This document shows positions 34,412-44,587 of a stretch of DNA of 64,000 nucleotides, piece after piece. The position numbers and the translations under genes were made by a program. A model generated the notes under the pieces. It saw only the letters and a list, made by a program, of their open reading frames with translations. It had not been told where the DNA came from and ran no database searches. The DNA is from JADJOY01 sp046331705 [NCBI: bacterium]. Lineage in GTDB: Bacteria; JADJOY01. The DNA lies in assembly GCA_046331705.1 (NCBI GenBank), contig JAXLQJ010000030.1:26353-90352 (forward strand). The letters run 5' to 3'. Position 1 is the first letter of the stretch, and each line of letters opens with the position of its first letter.

Positions 34412-35725
34412 TCAGGCGAGCCCGGCAGTCGCGCCCGGGCGAGCGTCTTCCAGCCGCTCGCCGGCGACCAGCAACATGCGCCCGAGCAGCACCGCGCGAG
34501 CCTTCACGGCGAAGCCGGCGGTCGCCACTCGCGCCTCGCCGTCGGCCATCTGGAGGGTGCCGTAGACGAGCTTCCCCGCCGGCTTGAGGACGCGCGCGAT
34601 CTCGGCCCACAGGCTCGCGCCGCGCTCGAGCTCGGGATCGGGCTGAAACACCGCGACGGCGTCGAAGGTCGAATCCGCGAACGGCAGACGAAGCGGCTCG
34701 CCCTGCACCAGACGCCGGCCGAGCGGCTGCCGATAGCGCAGCTTCGGCAGCGACACGTCGAGACCGACCGCCTGGGGCAAGCCCTCGAGCAGACGCGTCG
34801 AGCCCGCGGTGAGATCGAGGATTCGGGCCGAGCCCTCGAGGTGCTGCATCGCCCAGCGGTACTTCCCGCGGTGCCACGCGCGCCGTATCGGATTGGGGCT
34901 GAAGAAGCCGCGATCCTCGAAGTCGGCCGCTTCGCGACTGGCGCGCAATCGAGCCATGCGACCCAGGGTGCGCCAATAGCTGAGCGCGAACTTGAGCAAG
35001 CGCGCGTTCGACTCGCCGTAGCGACGCGGCCGGTAGTGAAACGGCACCTCCGCGATCCGAAAGCCGCGATTGTGCAACCGCACGAGGATCTCGATCAGCA
35101 CGTCGAAATCGCCCGACGTGATGCCGAGCTCGGCGAGCGCCTGGCGCCGATAGAGCCGGTAACCCGACGACAGATCGAGATACGGCAGATCGAGCGCGAC
35201 ACGGAAGACGCCGTTCAAGATCCGGCTCAGCATCGACCGCAGCCGCTCGGTCTCGGAGAATCCGTGCCGCACGTAGCGCGACGCGATCAGGACGTCGGCG
35301 TCGAGGCGGCGACGATAGAGGTCGCGAATCACGAATGGGCTGTGCGAGAGGTCGGCGTCCATGGTCACGACGAAGTCGCCGCGCACCTCGCGGAACGCTT
35401 CGGCGAGCGCCGCGCCGTAGCCGCTGCCGCGCTGCTGATAGACCCGAGCTCCCAGGCTCGCGGCGAGCTCCGCCGTGCCGTCGCGCGAGCCGGCGTCGAC
35501 GACCAGCACCTCGTACGCGATGCGCGACTCGCGCGCCAGCGCCGCGAGTCCATCGAACAAGGCGCTCAAGTTGCCGGCCTCGTTGCGGGTCGGCAGCACG
35601 ATCGTGAGATCGACCGCTCGCTCCTCGACAGCGGGGCTCAAGGGTGAGTGCCTCGCCGCCACCACGGGCGTGGGTCGGGCGCGAGCGACGAGCTCACGAG
35701 CTTGCCGTCGCGCACGCTCACGCAT
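34412..35725 (-). CDS. GT2 glycosyltransferase fused to class I methyltransferase
   Basis: A 437-residue protein. Residues about 35-260 form a GT2 domain of the dolichol-phosphate-mannose synthase type: DLTIVLPTRNEAGNLSALF, VVDAGSRDGT, the metal-binding VTMDADLSHSP, then SSGYRLYRRQAL and FRIAEVPFHYRPRRYGESN. From about 300 it continues into a compact SAM-methyltransferase-like fold (ARILDLTAGSTRLLEGLP, GLDVSLPKL, FDAVAVFQPDPELER, EIARVLKPAGKLVYGTL). The start ATG at 35725 avoids overlap with accA. It likely glycosylates and methylates a polyprenyl-linked or envelope glycan. The fusion is unusual. Confidence 0.78.
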   Translation of the reverse strand: MRERARRQARELVARARPTPVVAARHSPLSPAVEERAVDLTIVLPTRNEAGNLSALFDGLAALARESRIAYEVLVVDAGSRDGTAELAASLGARVYQQRGSGYGAALAEAFREVRGDFVVTMDADLSHSPFVIRDLYRRRLDADVLIASRYVRHGFSETERLRSMLSRILNGVFRVALDLPYLDLSSGYRLYRRQALAELGITSGDFDVLIEILVRLHNRGFRIAEVPFHYRPRRYGESNARLLKFALSYWRTLGRMARLRASREAADFEDRGFFSPNPIRRAWHRGKYRWAMQHLEGSARILDLTAGSTRLLEGLPQAVGLDVSLPKLRYRQPLGRRLVQGEPLRLPFADSTFDAVAVFQPDPELERGASLWAEIARVLKPAGKLVYGTLQMADGEARVATAGFAVKARAVLLGRMLLVAGERLEDARPGATAGLA

Positions 35726-35771
35726 GCTGCCGGCGCGCGCCGCTTGGGCGACGCCACCGCGCCACTCGAGC

Positions 35772-36728
35772 TCAGCGAGATTGAAAGACCCCGATCGAGC
35801 GGAATTTCTGGTAGCGCGCCTCGACCAGATCCGGGATCGCCAGGCCACGGACCTGGTCGAGCGCCTGGGACAGGGTCTCGCCGACCAGACGCGCCGCCTC
35901 GTCGGGATCGCGGTGGGCGCCGCCCCGCGGCTCCTCGACGATGGCGTCGATCACGCCGAGCGACAGCAGATCCGGGGCCGTCATCTTGAGCGCCGCGGCA
36001 GCGGTCTCGGCGCGCTGGCCGTCGTTCCACAGGATGCCGGCGCAGCCCTCGGGGCTAATGACGCTGTAGACCGCGTGGCGGAGCATGAACACCCGGTCGC
36101 CGACCCCCAACGCCAGGGCGCCGCCGCTGCCACCCTCGCCGATCACCGTGACGAGGATCGGAACCCCGAGATCGATCATCGTCTGGATGCTCACGGCGAT
36201 CGCCTCGGCTTGCCCGCGCTCCTCCGCGCCGATGCCGGGATAGGCGCCGGGCGTATCGACGAAGGTCATCACGGGAAGGTGGAATCGCTCGGCCAGCGCG
36301 AACAGACGCTGCGCCTTGCGGTACCCCTCGGGGTGCGGCATCCCGAAGTTCCGCCGCACCTTCTCCCCCGTGCGACGCCCCTTCTGGTGTCCCACGACCA
36401 CCACTGGCGTGCCCTGGAAGCGCGCCAGCCCGCTCAGGATCGCGGGATCGTCGCCGTAGCCGCGATCTCCGTGAAGCTCGATCCAGTCGTCGAAGAGGCG
36501 CTCGATGAAGTCGAGCGCCTGCGGGCGCGCCGGATGCCGGGCGAGCTGCGTCACCTGCCAGGGGGTGAGCCCCTGGAAGATCTCCGCGCGCCGCTTGTCG
36601 AGCTTGCGCTCGAGCCGCTCGAGCTCGTCTCCGAGGCTGGCATTGCCGCCCGCCGCGAAGCGCTTGAGCTCCGAGATGCGCTTTTCGAGATCGTCGAGCT
36701 CGCGCTCGAATTCCAACACGTGGTCCAC
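35772..36728 (-). CDS. accA: Acetyl-CoA carboxylase carboxyltransferase subunit alpha
   Basis: A 318-residue protein, essentially the E. coli AccA length. It starts with GTG at 36728 (DHVLEFERELDDLEKRISELK), an N-terminal coiled coil as in the family. Conserved parts include WQVTQLARHPARPQALDFI, ELHGDRGYGDDPAILSGLA, PVMTFVDTPGAYPGIGAEERGQ, VIGEGGSGGALALG and MLRHAVYSVISPEGCAGILW, forming the crotonase-like carboxyl transfer site. With AccD it moves CO2 from carboxybiotin to acetyl-CoA for fatty-acid synthesis. It is downstream of pilR by 96 nt. Confidence 0.95.
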   Translation of the reverse strand: MDHVLEFERELDDLEKRISELKRFAAGGNASLGDELERLERKLDKRRAEIFQGLTPWQVTQLARHPARPQALDFIERLFDDWIELHGDRGYGDDPAILSGLARFQGTPVVVVGHQKGRRTGEKVRRNFGMPHPEGYRKAQRLFALAERFHLPVMTFVDTPGAYPGIGAEERGQAEAIAVSIQTMIDLGVPILVTVIGEGGSGGALALGVGDRVFMLRHAVYSVISPEGCAGILWNDGQRAETAAAALKMTAPDLLSLGVIDAIVEEPRGGAHRDPDEAARLVGETLSQALDQVRGLAIPDLVEARYQKFRSIGVFQSR

Positions 36729-36824
36729 GCTCGCCTCGCGCGTCGGGGCCGGCCCACTCGCCGCGCAGATTCGAGAATATCACGACGCCGCCCGACGATC
36801 GGGACACCGCCGCGCCGCGCGCGC

Positions 36825-38231
<1,407 letters not shown>

Positions 38232-38285
38232 CGCCGAAGCTCCCTCGCTCGAAGCGCGTGCGCATGAACCCGCTGGCCTGGAAGT

Positions 38286-40073
38286 CTAGCTCGGCGGCGC
38301 CGGCAGCTCGATCACGAAGCGCGCGCCCTTCCCCTCCGGCCCCGCGCCCACGGAGATCCGGCCGCGGTGCGCCTCCACGATGCGGTGCACCACCGCGAGC
38401 CCGAGCCCCGAGCCCTTCGGCCGGGTCGTGAAGAACGGGTCGAAGATCCGGTCCACCACCTCGGGCGCCACACCCGGGCCGCTATCCGTCACCGCGATCG
38501 AGACACCGGAGGGGATGGCGCGCGCCGTGATGAGAAGCGTGCCGCCTCCGCCCGGCTTCATCGCCTGCACCGCGTTCAGCATCAGGTTCCAGAGCACCTG
38601 GCGAAGCTGCTCCAGATCGGCGAGCACGCGCAGCCCGGGCTCGATGTCCGTGACGATCTCGACGCCGCTCGCGTCCGGGTTGAGGCGCAGCAGATCGAGC
38701 GTCTCCTCGACCAGCACGCCGAGCCCCACGGGGCGAGCATCGGGCGGGCTGGGCCGCGCGAACTGCAGGAAGTTCGCGATCAGCCGGTCGAGACGATCCA
38801 TCTCGCGGATCACGATGCCCATCAGCCGCTCGCTGGCCGCGTCCGGCGGCATGCCCTCGCGCAGCATCTGGATCGAGCCGCTCATGCTGCCGAGCGGGTT
38901 GCGGACCTCGTGCGCCAGTCCCGCAGCCAGCTCGCCGATCGCGGCGAGCCGGTCGGAGCGCCGGAGCTCGCGCTCCATCTCCTTCACGCGCGAGATGTCC
39001 TGGAAGGAGAGCACCAGGCCTACCTCGTCGCCGAAACCGTTGTGCAGACTCGTGAGGCTGAGTCCCAGGTGCCGCGACTCGCCGCCGCCGGTGTGGATGA
39101 CACCCTCCCAGCGATCGGCGACGCCGGTACCCGGCAGGCGGCCACCGGCGTCGATCTCCGGTACCACCTCGGCGAGCGACCGGCCGAAGACGTCGGCGAA
39201 TCGCAATCCGGTGATGCGCTCCGCCGCCTGGTTGAACGACGTGATCCGGCCAGCGCGATCGACGGTCAGCAGCCCGGTGTTGAGGCTCTGCAAGATGTCG
39301 GAGGTCAGGGTCGCGAGCTCCGCGTAGTCGATCGTCTTCTCCTTGAGGACGCGACCGGTCTCGCGGAGCTGACCCGAGAGGTAGTTCGTGAAATAGCCGA
39401 CGGCGAAGAAGGCGACGCCGTAGATGACCGCCGAGTAGTAGACGTTGCCGGGCAGCGTCCCGCCGGGCCCCAGCAACGACGCGAACGGCTGGATCCAGTC
39501 GAGCTCCTGCAGCGTCAGCAGCCCGGTGTGGGTCAGGCTGCAGAGCGAGGCCGAGAGCAGCCAGCCGATGCGCTCGATCAGAACCGACGCGTAGATGACG
39601 CAGAAGCAATAGAAGAGGATGAAGACGTTGTTGACACCGCCGCCCGTGAGGTACACGACCGTCGTCGTGAACAGGATGTCCCAGAAGAGCTGGAAGTAGA
39701 CGAAGCGGTCGAGCTGCTCGAGACGCCGCGCCGACACCACCGAGACGACGGTGATGACGTAGGTGACCGCGATCAGAACGTAGAGCGAGAGCAGCGGCGG
39801 GCTCAGCAGCCCGGGCTGAGCACGAAGCTGGAACCAGGCCGAGAAGCCGAGCAGGAACGTGACGGTGAGCACCCGCGCCAACAGCACCCACAGGATGCGC
39901 CGGTAGCGGTCCTCGCCGCCGAAGATGGCTTCGTCTTGGCGGACTCCCGCGCCCCCGATCGAGAGCGAGGCCGCTGCCGAGCCGAGCTCGGGCTCGGCGT
40001 CGGTGGAATGCGAGACGGGCCGGCTCTGCGCCGGCCCGATGGGAAGCGAGGAGACGACTGCGGCCCCCGTCAG
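38286..40073 (-). CDS. pilS: Membrane histidine kinase, PilS type; start uncertain
   Basis: The nearest ATG/GTG/TTG start is a GTG at 39887, giving 533 residues. But the frame stays open upstream with protein-like sequence (EDRYRRILWVLLARVLTVTFLL) and no such start codon for 62 codons, up to the pilC stop. A CTG at 40071-40073 overlaps that stop. From the GTG numbering: six transmembrane segments (about 5-165), a PAS domain (about 195-300), a DHp domain with His326 (GLAHEVRNPLGS) and an ATPase domain with VTDSGPGVAPEVVDRIFDPFFTT and KGSGLGLAVVHRIVEAH. This layout is that of PilS, partner of the PilR encoded next to it. Confidence 0.82.
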   Translation of the reverse strand: MTGAAVVSSLPIGPAQSRPVSHSTDAEPELGSAAASLSIGGAGVRQDEAIFGGEDRYRRILWVLLARVLTVTFLLGFSAWFQLRAQPGLLSPPLLSLYVLIAVTYVITVVSVVSARRLEQLDRFVYFQLFWDILFTTTVVYLTGGGVNNVFILFYCFCVIYASVLIERIGWLLSASLCSLTHTGLLTLQELDWIQPFASLLGPGGTLPGNVYYSAVIYGVAFFAVGYFTNYLSGQLRETGRVLKEKTIDYAELATLTSDILQSLNTGLLTVDRAGRITSFNQAAERITGLRFADVFGRSLAEVVPEIDAGGRLPGTGVADRWEGVIHTGGGESRHLGLSLTSLHNGFGDEVGLVLSFQDISRVKEMERELRRSDRLAAIGELAAGLAHEVRNPLGSMSGSIQMLREGMPPDAASERLMGIVIREMDRLDRLIANFLQFARPSPPDARPVGLGVLVEETLDLLRLNPDASGVEIVTDIEPGLRVLADLEQLRQVLWNLMLNAVQAMKPGGGGTLLITARAIPSGVSIAVTDSGPGVAPEVVDRIFDPFFTTRPKGSGLGLAVVHRIVEAHRGRISVGAGPEGKGARFVIELPAPPS

Positions 40074-41296
40074 ATCACGGTGGCGAGCTTGAAGATCGGC
40101 AGGTACATCGACACGATCAGGCCGCCGACCGTGATGCCCAGAAAGAGCATCAACGCCGGTTCCAGCAGCGAGGTGAGGCCCTTCACCGCGGTGTCCACCT
40201 CGTCTTCGTAGAAGTCGGCGATCTTCTGCAGCATCGTGTCCATCGAGCCGGTGGCCTCGCCGACGGCGATCATCTGGACCACCATCGGCGGAAACGCCTT
40301 CGATTCCGCGAGCGGCTCGGCGATCGTCTTGCCTTCACTGATGCTGGAGCGCGTTTGCAGGATCGCGGTCTCGATGGTGCGGTTGCCGGAGGTCTTCGCG
40401 GTGATGGTGAGCGCCTCGAGGATCGGCACGCCGCTCGACACCATGGTTCCGAGCGTGCGCGTGAAGCGCGCGACGGCCGACTTGCGGATGATCGGCCCGA
40501 CGAGCGGCGCCTTGAGCGCCAGGTTGTCCATCACCTTGCGGCCGTTCTCGGTGCGGTAGAGCTGCCGCAGCCCGAAGCCGAGAGCGATGAGGCCGAGGAT
40601 GATCAGGAAGATGTAGTTCTGCACGAAGGTGCTGAGCGCGATCACGATCTGCGTCGGCAGCGGCAGCGCGGCGTCGAAGCCTTCGAACATCTTCTGGAAG
40701 GTCGGGATCACGAAGATCAAGATGACGACGGTGACGATCGCCGCGACCGTGATGATCGCGGACGGGTAGATCAACGCGCCCTTGATCTGTCGCTTCAGCT
40801 TGATCGACTTCTCGAGGAAGATCGCCAAGCGGTTCAAGATCGTGTCCAAGATACCGCCGATCTCGCCCGCCTCGATCAAGCTGACGAAGAGCTCGTCGAA
40901 GCACTTCGGGTGCTTGCTCAGCGCCTCGGCGAACGTGCTGCCGCCTTCGACGTCGGCCTTCACCTCGAACAGGATCTTCTTGAACGTCGGGTTGTCCTGC
41001 TGCGAGGCGAGGATCTCGAGGCATTGCACCAGCGGCAGACCGGCGTCGATCATCGTCGCGAACTGGCGCGCGAAGACCACCACGTCCTTGGGCTTCACGC
41101 CCGGCTGGAAGAGCGCGATGTTGACGCCGGCGCCCAGCTCGAGCGCGCCCCCGCCCTTCTTGCTCTCCTTGATCGTGGTCGGCGTGATGTTCTGCTTGCG
41201 AAGCTGAGCGGTCACCGCGGCGCGGCTGGGAGCCTCGATCGTCCCCTTCTTGACTTCGCCGGTGCGGGTCTTTCCTTCGTAGGTGAACTGAGGCAT
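40070..41296 (-). CDS. pilC: Type IV pilus inner-membrane platform protein PilC
   Basis: A 408-residue T2SF-family membrane protein. The soluble N-terminus starts MPQFTYEGKTRTGEVKKGTIEA. Two T2SF cytoplasmic domains (DVVVFARQFATMIDAGLPLVQCLE and VARFTRTLGTMVSSGVPILEALTITA) are separated by transmembrane segments (about 170-190 and 220-245), and a final hydrophobic segment ends the protein (LFLGITVGGLIVSMYLPIF). It links the PilB/PilT motors to pilus assembly. It lies between pilT and pilS in one direction with short gaps, in the usual pilB-pilT-pilC order. Confidence 0.95.
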   Translation of the reverse strand: MPQFTYEGKTRTGEVKKGTIEAPSRAAVTAQLRKQNITPTTIKESKKGGGALELGAGVNIALFQPGVKPKDVVVFARQFATMIDAGLPLVQCLEILASQQDNPTFKKILFEVKADVEGGSTFAEALSKHPKCFDELFVSLIEAGEIGGILDTILNRLAIFLEKSIKLKRQIKGALIYPSAIITVAAIVTVVILIFVIPTFQKMFEGFDAALPLPTQIVIALSTFVQNYIFLIILGLIALGFGLRQLYRTENGRKVMDNLALKAPLVGPIIRKSAVARFTRTLGTMVSSGVPILEALTITAKTSGNRTIETAILQTRSSISEGKTIAEPLAESKAFPPMVVQMIAVGEATGSMDTMLQKIADFYEDEVDTAVKGLTSLLEPALMLFLGITVGGLIVSMYLPIFKLATVI

Positions 41297-41409
41297 CGGA
41301 TCCTCCGGCCCGCCGGCTCAACGCCGCACGTGCCCGAAACCTTCGAGCCCGATCCGCGGCGCGACGCGGTCCCTGCACCGCGCGACACCGCCGATCCGAG
41401 GCTGGCCGC

Positions 41410-42534
41410 TCAATAAGCCGCTTGCGGTCTGGAGCCACTCTTTCCGCCCGCCGCGCGAGCCTGCTCCTGCTCTGCGGCGTGCAGCATGTTGATGAACTCT
41501 TCGATGTCGCCGGATCGCCCCATCGCTTCGTCGAGGGTGATCTGGCGCTTCATGTACGACGCGAGCAGCGACTGATTCATCGTCTGCATGCCGAACTTCG
41601 ACTGACCCACCTGCATCTGCGAGTAGATCTGATGGACCTTCTCCTCGCGGATCAGGTTGCGGATGGCGGGGTTCGGGATCATCACCTCGATCGCGAGCGC
41701 GCGACCGACGCCGGTGGACTTCGGGATCAGCTGCTGGCTCAACACGCCCTCGAGCACGAACGAGAGCTGCGCGCGAACCTGCGGCTGCTGATAGGGCGGG
41801 AACACGTCCAGGATGCGGTTGATGGTCTGCACCGCGGAGTTGGTGTGCAGGGTCGCGAAGACGAGGTGGCCCGTCTCCGCCACCTGCAGCGCCGCCTCGA
41901 TCGTCTCGAGGTCGCGCATCTCGCCGATCAGCACCACGTCCGGGTCCTGGCGCAGGATGTACTTGAGCGCCTTCTTGAAGCTCGCGGTGTCGGAGTGGAC
42001 CTCGCGCTGATTGATGACGCAGTTCTTGTGCTGGTGGAGGTACTCGATCGGGTCTTCGATGGTGACGATGTGCTCGTGCCGCTCGGTGTTGATCTTGTCG
42101 ATGATCGCCGCGAGCGTCGTCGACTTCCCCGAGCCGGTCGGTCCCGTCACCAACACCAGCCCACGCGGCTTCTTGGCCAGCTCGCGCACGATCGGCGGCA
42201 GGCCGAGTTCCTCGAAGCTGAAGATCTTGAAGGGGATCGTGCGGAACGCGCCGGCGACGGCGCCGCGCTGCATGAAGATGTTCGCGCGGAAGCGCGACAG
42301 CCCCTTCACGCCGAACGAGAGATCGAGCTCGTCCTCCTCCTCGAAGCGGTGTTTCTGTGCGTCGGTGAGGATCGAGTAGCAGAGCTGCTTGGTCTCTTTG
42401 CCGGTGAGCGGGGGCATCTGCAGCGGAACCAGCCGCCCGTCGATCCGCAGCTGCGGTGGGGTCCCGGTGGTGATGTGGAGGTCGGACGAGCCGCGCTCCA
42501 CCATCACGCTCAGGAGCTGATGCATGTTCGCCAC
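41410..42534 (-). CDS. pilT: Type IV pilus retraction ATPase PilT
   Basis: A 374-residue hexameric ATPase. It has the GPTGSGKSTTLAAIID Walker A, an Asp box (HIVTIEDPIEYLHQHKNC), Walker B (DPDVVLIGEMRDLETIEAALQ), the His box (GHLVFATLHTNSA) and the PilT hallmark AIRNLIREEKVHQIYSQMQ. It starts with GTG at 42534, preceded by GAGGAG at 5 nt spacing; an ATG three codons later is the alternative. It depolymerises pili for twitching motility. Confidence 0.95.
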   Translation of the reverse strand: MANMHQLLSVMVERGSSDLHITTGTPPQLRIDGRLVPLQMPPLTGKETKQLCYSILTDAQKHRFEEEDELDLSFGVKGLSRFRANIFMQRGAVAGAFRTIPFKIFSFEELGLPPIVRELAKKPRGLVLVTGPTGSGKSTTLAAIIDKINTERHEHIVTIEDPIEYLHQHKNCVINQREVHSDTASFKKALKYILRQDPDVVLIGEMRDLETIEAALQVAETGHLVFATLHTNSAVQTINRILDVFPPYQQPQVRAQLSFVLEGVLSQQLIPKSTGVGRALAIEVMIPNPAIRNLIREEKVHQIYSQMQVGQSKFGMQTMNQSLLASYMKRQITLDEAMGRSGDIEEFINMLHAAEQEQARAAGGKSGSRPQAAY

Positions 42535-42766
42535 GACGTCTCCTCGTTCCTGGATCCAGGTGCTGGGGTTCCGCGATCAGAGCGTCACGTCGCTGCGGCG
42601 CCGAGCGTCAGGTTCCTGACCACCGATCCGACCGTTCTGGTGCGCGATCCCCGACGAAGGCTCGAAATCCGCGATGTTGCGTGACTTTCGAGATCCCCGA
42701 TCTCGTTCCGCTCGAATCGCTGAGCCGTCAATGCACGTTCCAGGCCAGGGCAAGGCGCGACGATGC

Positions 42767-44470
42767 TCAGGAGTCGGCGATGGTCGTCCGGACGACCTCC
42801 TCCATCGTCGTGATGCCTTCCTTGAGCTTGCCGAGCGCCGACTGGCGCAGGGTCTTCATGCCCTGCCGCATGGCCTCGCGCTTGATCTCCGTGGACGAGG
42901 CACCGTTCAAGATCAGCTCGCGGATCTCCTCGCTGCAGTCCAGCACCTCGTACATCGCGATGCGGCCCTTGTAGCCCGTGTCCGAGCAGACCTTGCAGCC
43001 ACGCCCCTTCTGCACCGCGAAGTCGTTCACCTCGTCCGGCGGTACACCGATGTCGATGAGCGCCTGCGGCGGCACGTCGATCTTTTCCTTGCAGTTGACG
43101 CAGATCTTGCGACACAGCCGCTGCGCCATGATGCAGTTCACGGACGACGCCACCAGGAACGGCTCGACGCCCATGTTGAGCAAGCGGTTGATGGTGCTGG
43201 GCGCGTCGTTGGTGTGCAACGTGGAGAGCACCAAGTGGCCGGTGAGCGCGGCCTTGACCGCGATCTCCGCCGTCTCGAAGTCGCGGATCTCGCCCACCAT
43301 GATGATGTCGGGGTCCTGCCGCAGGAAGGCGCGCAAGCACGCGGCGAAGTTGAGCCCGATCTCTTCGTGCATCTGGACCTGGTTGATGCCGACCAGGTTG
43401 TACTCGACGGGGTCCTCGGCGGTGGAGATGTTCTCCGTCACCTTGTTGAGCTCGGTGAGCGCCGAATAGAGCGTGGTGGTTTTCCCCGAACCCGTCGGGC
43501 CGGTCACGAGCACCATGCCCCAGGGCTTGAAGATCGCGCTCTTGAACACCTGGAGCTGCCGGGGCTCGAACCCGAGCTTGGTCATGTCGAGCTGGAGGTT
43601 CGACTTGTCCAGGAGCCGCAGCACGACTTTCTCGCCGAAAAGCGTGGGCAGAACGGAGACGCGGAAGTCCATCTCCTTTTCCTTCGAGACCTTGAGCTTG
43701 ATGCGGCCGTCCTGGGGCAGACGGCGCTCGGCGATGTCGAGCTGCGCCATGATCTTGAGGCGGCTCACGATCGCGTTCTTGAGGCGAAACGGGGGCTTCA
43801 TCACCTCCTGAAGCACGCCGTCCACCCGGAATCGCACGCGCAGCAGCTTCTCGTACGGCTCGACGTGGATGTCACTGGCGTTGCGCTTGATCGCCTCGAA
43901 CAGAATCAAGTTCACCAGCTTGACGACCGGAGCCTCCTCGGAGGACTTCTCGAGCTCGTCCTCGTCGAGATCGTCGTCGTCGGTCAACACCTCCATCTCC
44001 TCTTCCTCGAACTCGGAGATGAGGTCACTGAAGTGATCGTCCTGCTCTTCCTCGTAATACTGCTGAATCGCAGCGAGAATACTCGCCTCGGCAGCGACCA
44101 CCACCTCGATGTTGTAGCCGGTCATGAACTTGAGATCGTCGATGGCGTAGATGTTGGTGGGATCCGCCATCGCCACGACCAACGTCGCACCTGCCCGATT
44201 GACGGGCAGGACGTGGTGCTTCTTCGCGACGTCCGACGGGATGATCTTGATGACGTCCGGATCGATCTCGAACTCCGAGAGATTGATCGCCGGAACGCCG
44301 TATTGGTCGCTGAGGAACGAGGTGAGGTACTTCTCCTCGATGTAACCGAGCTTGATGAGGTTCGAGCCGAGCAAGCCGCCGTTCTGGCGTTGCTCCTGAA
44401 GCGCCGTTTCGAGCTGCTCAGGCGAAATCAGATCCGCCTTGACCAGCAGGTCACCGATCTTGCTCGCCAT
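42767..44470 (-). CDS. pilB: Type IV pilus assembly ATPase PilB
   Basis: A 567-residue motor ATPase. The N-terminal MshEN-type domain (IGDLLVKADLISPEQLETAL, then LGSNLIKLGYIEEKYLTSFL) is the kind that binds c-di-GMP in some homologues. A long acidic linker (about 140-178; EEEEM, DDDDLDEDEL) is followed by the GspE core: Walker A GPTGSGKTTT at 324-333, AEDPVEYNLVG, DPDIIMVGEIRDFETAEIA and GHLVLSTLHTNDAPST. The zinc-binding tetracysteine block (CRKICVNC...GCKVCSDTGYKGR) follows. It drives pilus extension. It heads the pil operon 232 nt ahead of pilT. Confidence 0.95.
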   Translation of the reverse strand: MASKIGDLLVKADLISPEQLETALQEQRQNGGLLGSNLIKLGYIEEKYLTSFLSDQYGVPAINLSEFEIDPDVIKIIPSDVAKKHHVLPVNRAGATLVVAMADPTNIYAIDDLKFMTGYNIEVVVAAEASILAAIQQYYEEEQDDHFSDLISEFEEEEMEVLTDDDDLDEDELEKSSEEAPVVKLVNLILFEAIKRNASDIHVEPYEKLLRVRFRVDGVLQEVMKPPFRLKNAIVSRLKIMAQLDIAERRLPQDGRIKLKVSKEKEMDFRVSVLPTLFGEKVVLRLLDKSNLQLDMTKLGFEPRQLQVFKSAIFKPWGMVLVTGPTGSGKTTTLYSALTELNKVTENISTAEDPVEYNLVGINQVQMHEEIGLNFAACLRAFLRQDPDIIMVGEIRDFETAEIAVKAALTGHLVLSTLHTNDAPSTINRLLNMGVEPFLVASSVNCIMAQRLCRKICVNCKEKIDVPPQALIDIGVPPDEVNDFAVQKGRGCKVCSDTGYKGRIAMYEVLDCSEEIRELILNGASSTEIKREAMRQGMKTLRQSALGKLKEGITTMEEVVRTTIADS

Positions 44471-44486
44471 GACCCCTGCTTCCAGT

Positions 44487-44512
44487 AAAACGCGGTGTTG
44501 AACGCCGTTTTT
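44487..44512. other. Inverted repeat in pilB leader
   Basis: AAAACG and CGTTTT are inverted around a 13-nt loop and followed by T-rich sequence on the plus strand and A/T-rich sequence on the minus strand. It lies in the otherwise GC-rich region just ahead of pilB. It could be a weak attenuator in the pilB leader or a terminator; the stem is only 6 bp. Confidence 0.25.
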
Positions 44513-44541
44513 TCAGTATCTACCCATATTTAGCCGAAGCC

Positions 44542-44571
44542 AGGCTACTGAACACGCGGGAGACCTGTCAA
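44542..44571 (-). promoter_or_regulatory. Candidate sigma-70 promoter for the pil operon
   Basis: On the minus strand TTGACA (44571-44566) and TAGCCT (44547-44542) are spaced by 18 nt, ahead of pilB. The -35 box is perfect and the -10 box weak. The leader would be about 65 nt. No -24/-12 sigma-54 pattern was found in this gap. Confidence 0.35.
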
Positions 44572-44587
44572 GCAAAACTTGGACCGC

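Noticed and set aside
42535-42766. Possible extra gene or sigma-54 promoter in the pilB-pilT gap
   Set aside because: No frame with protein-like composition and no TGGCAC-N5-TTGC pattern on the relevant strand.
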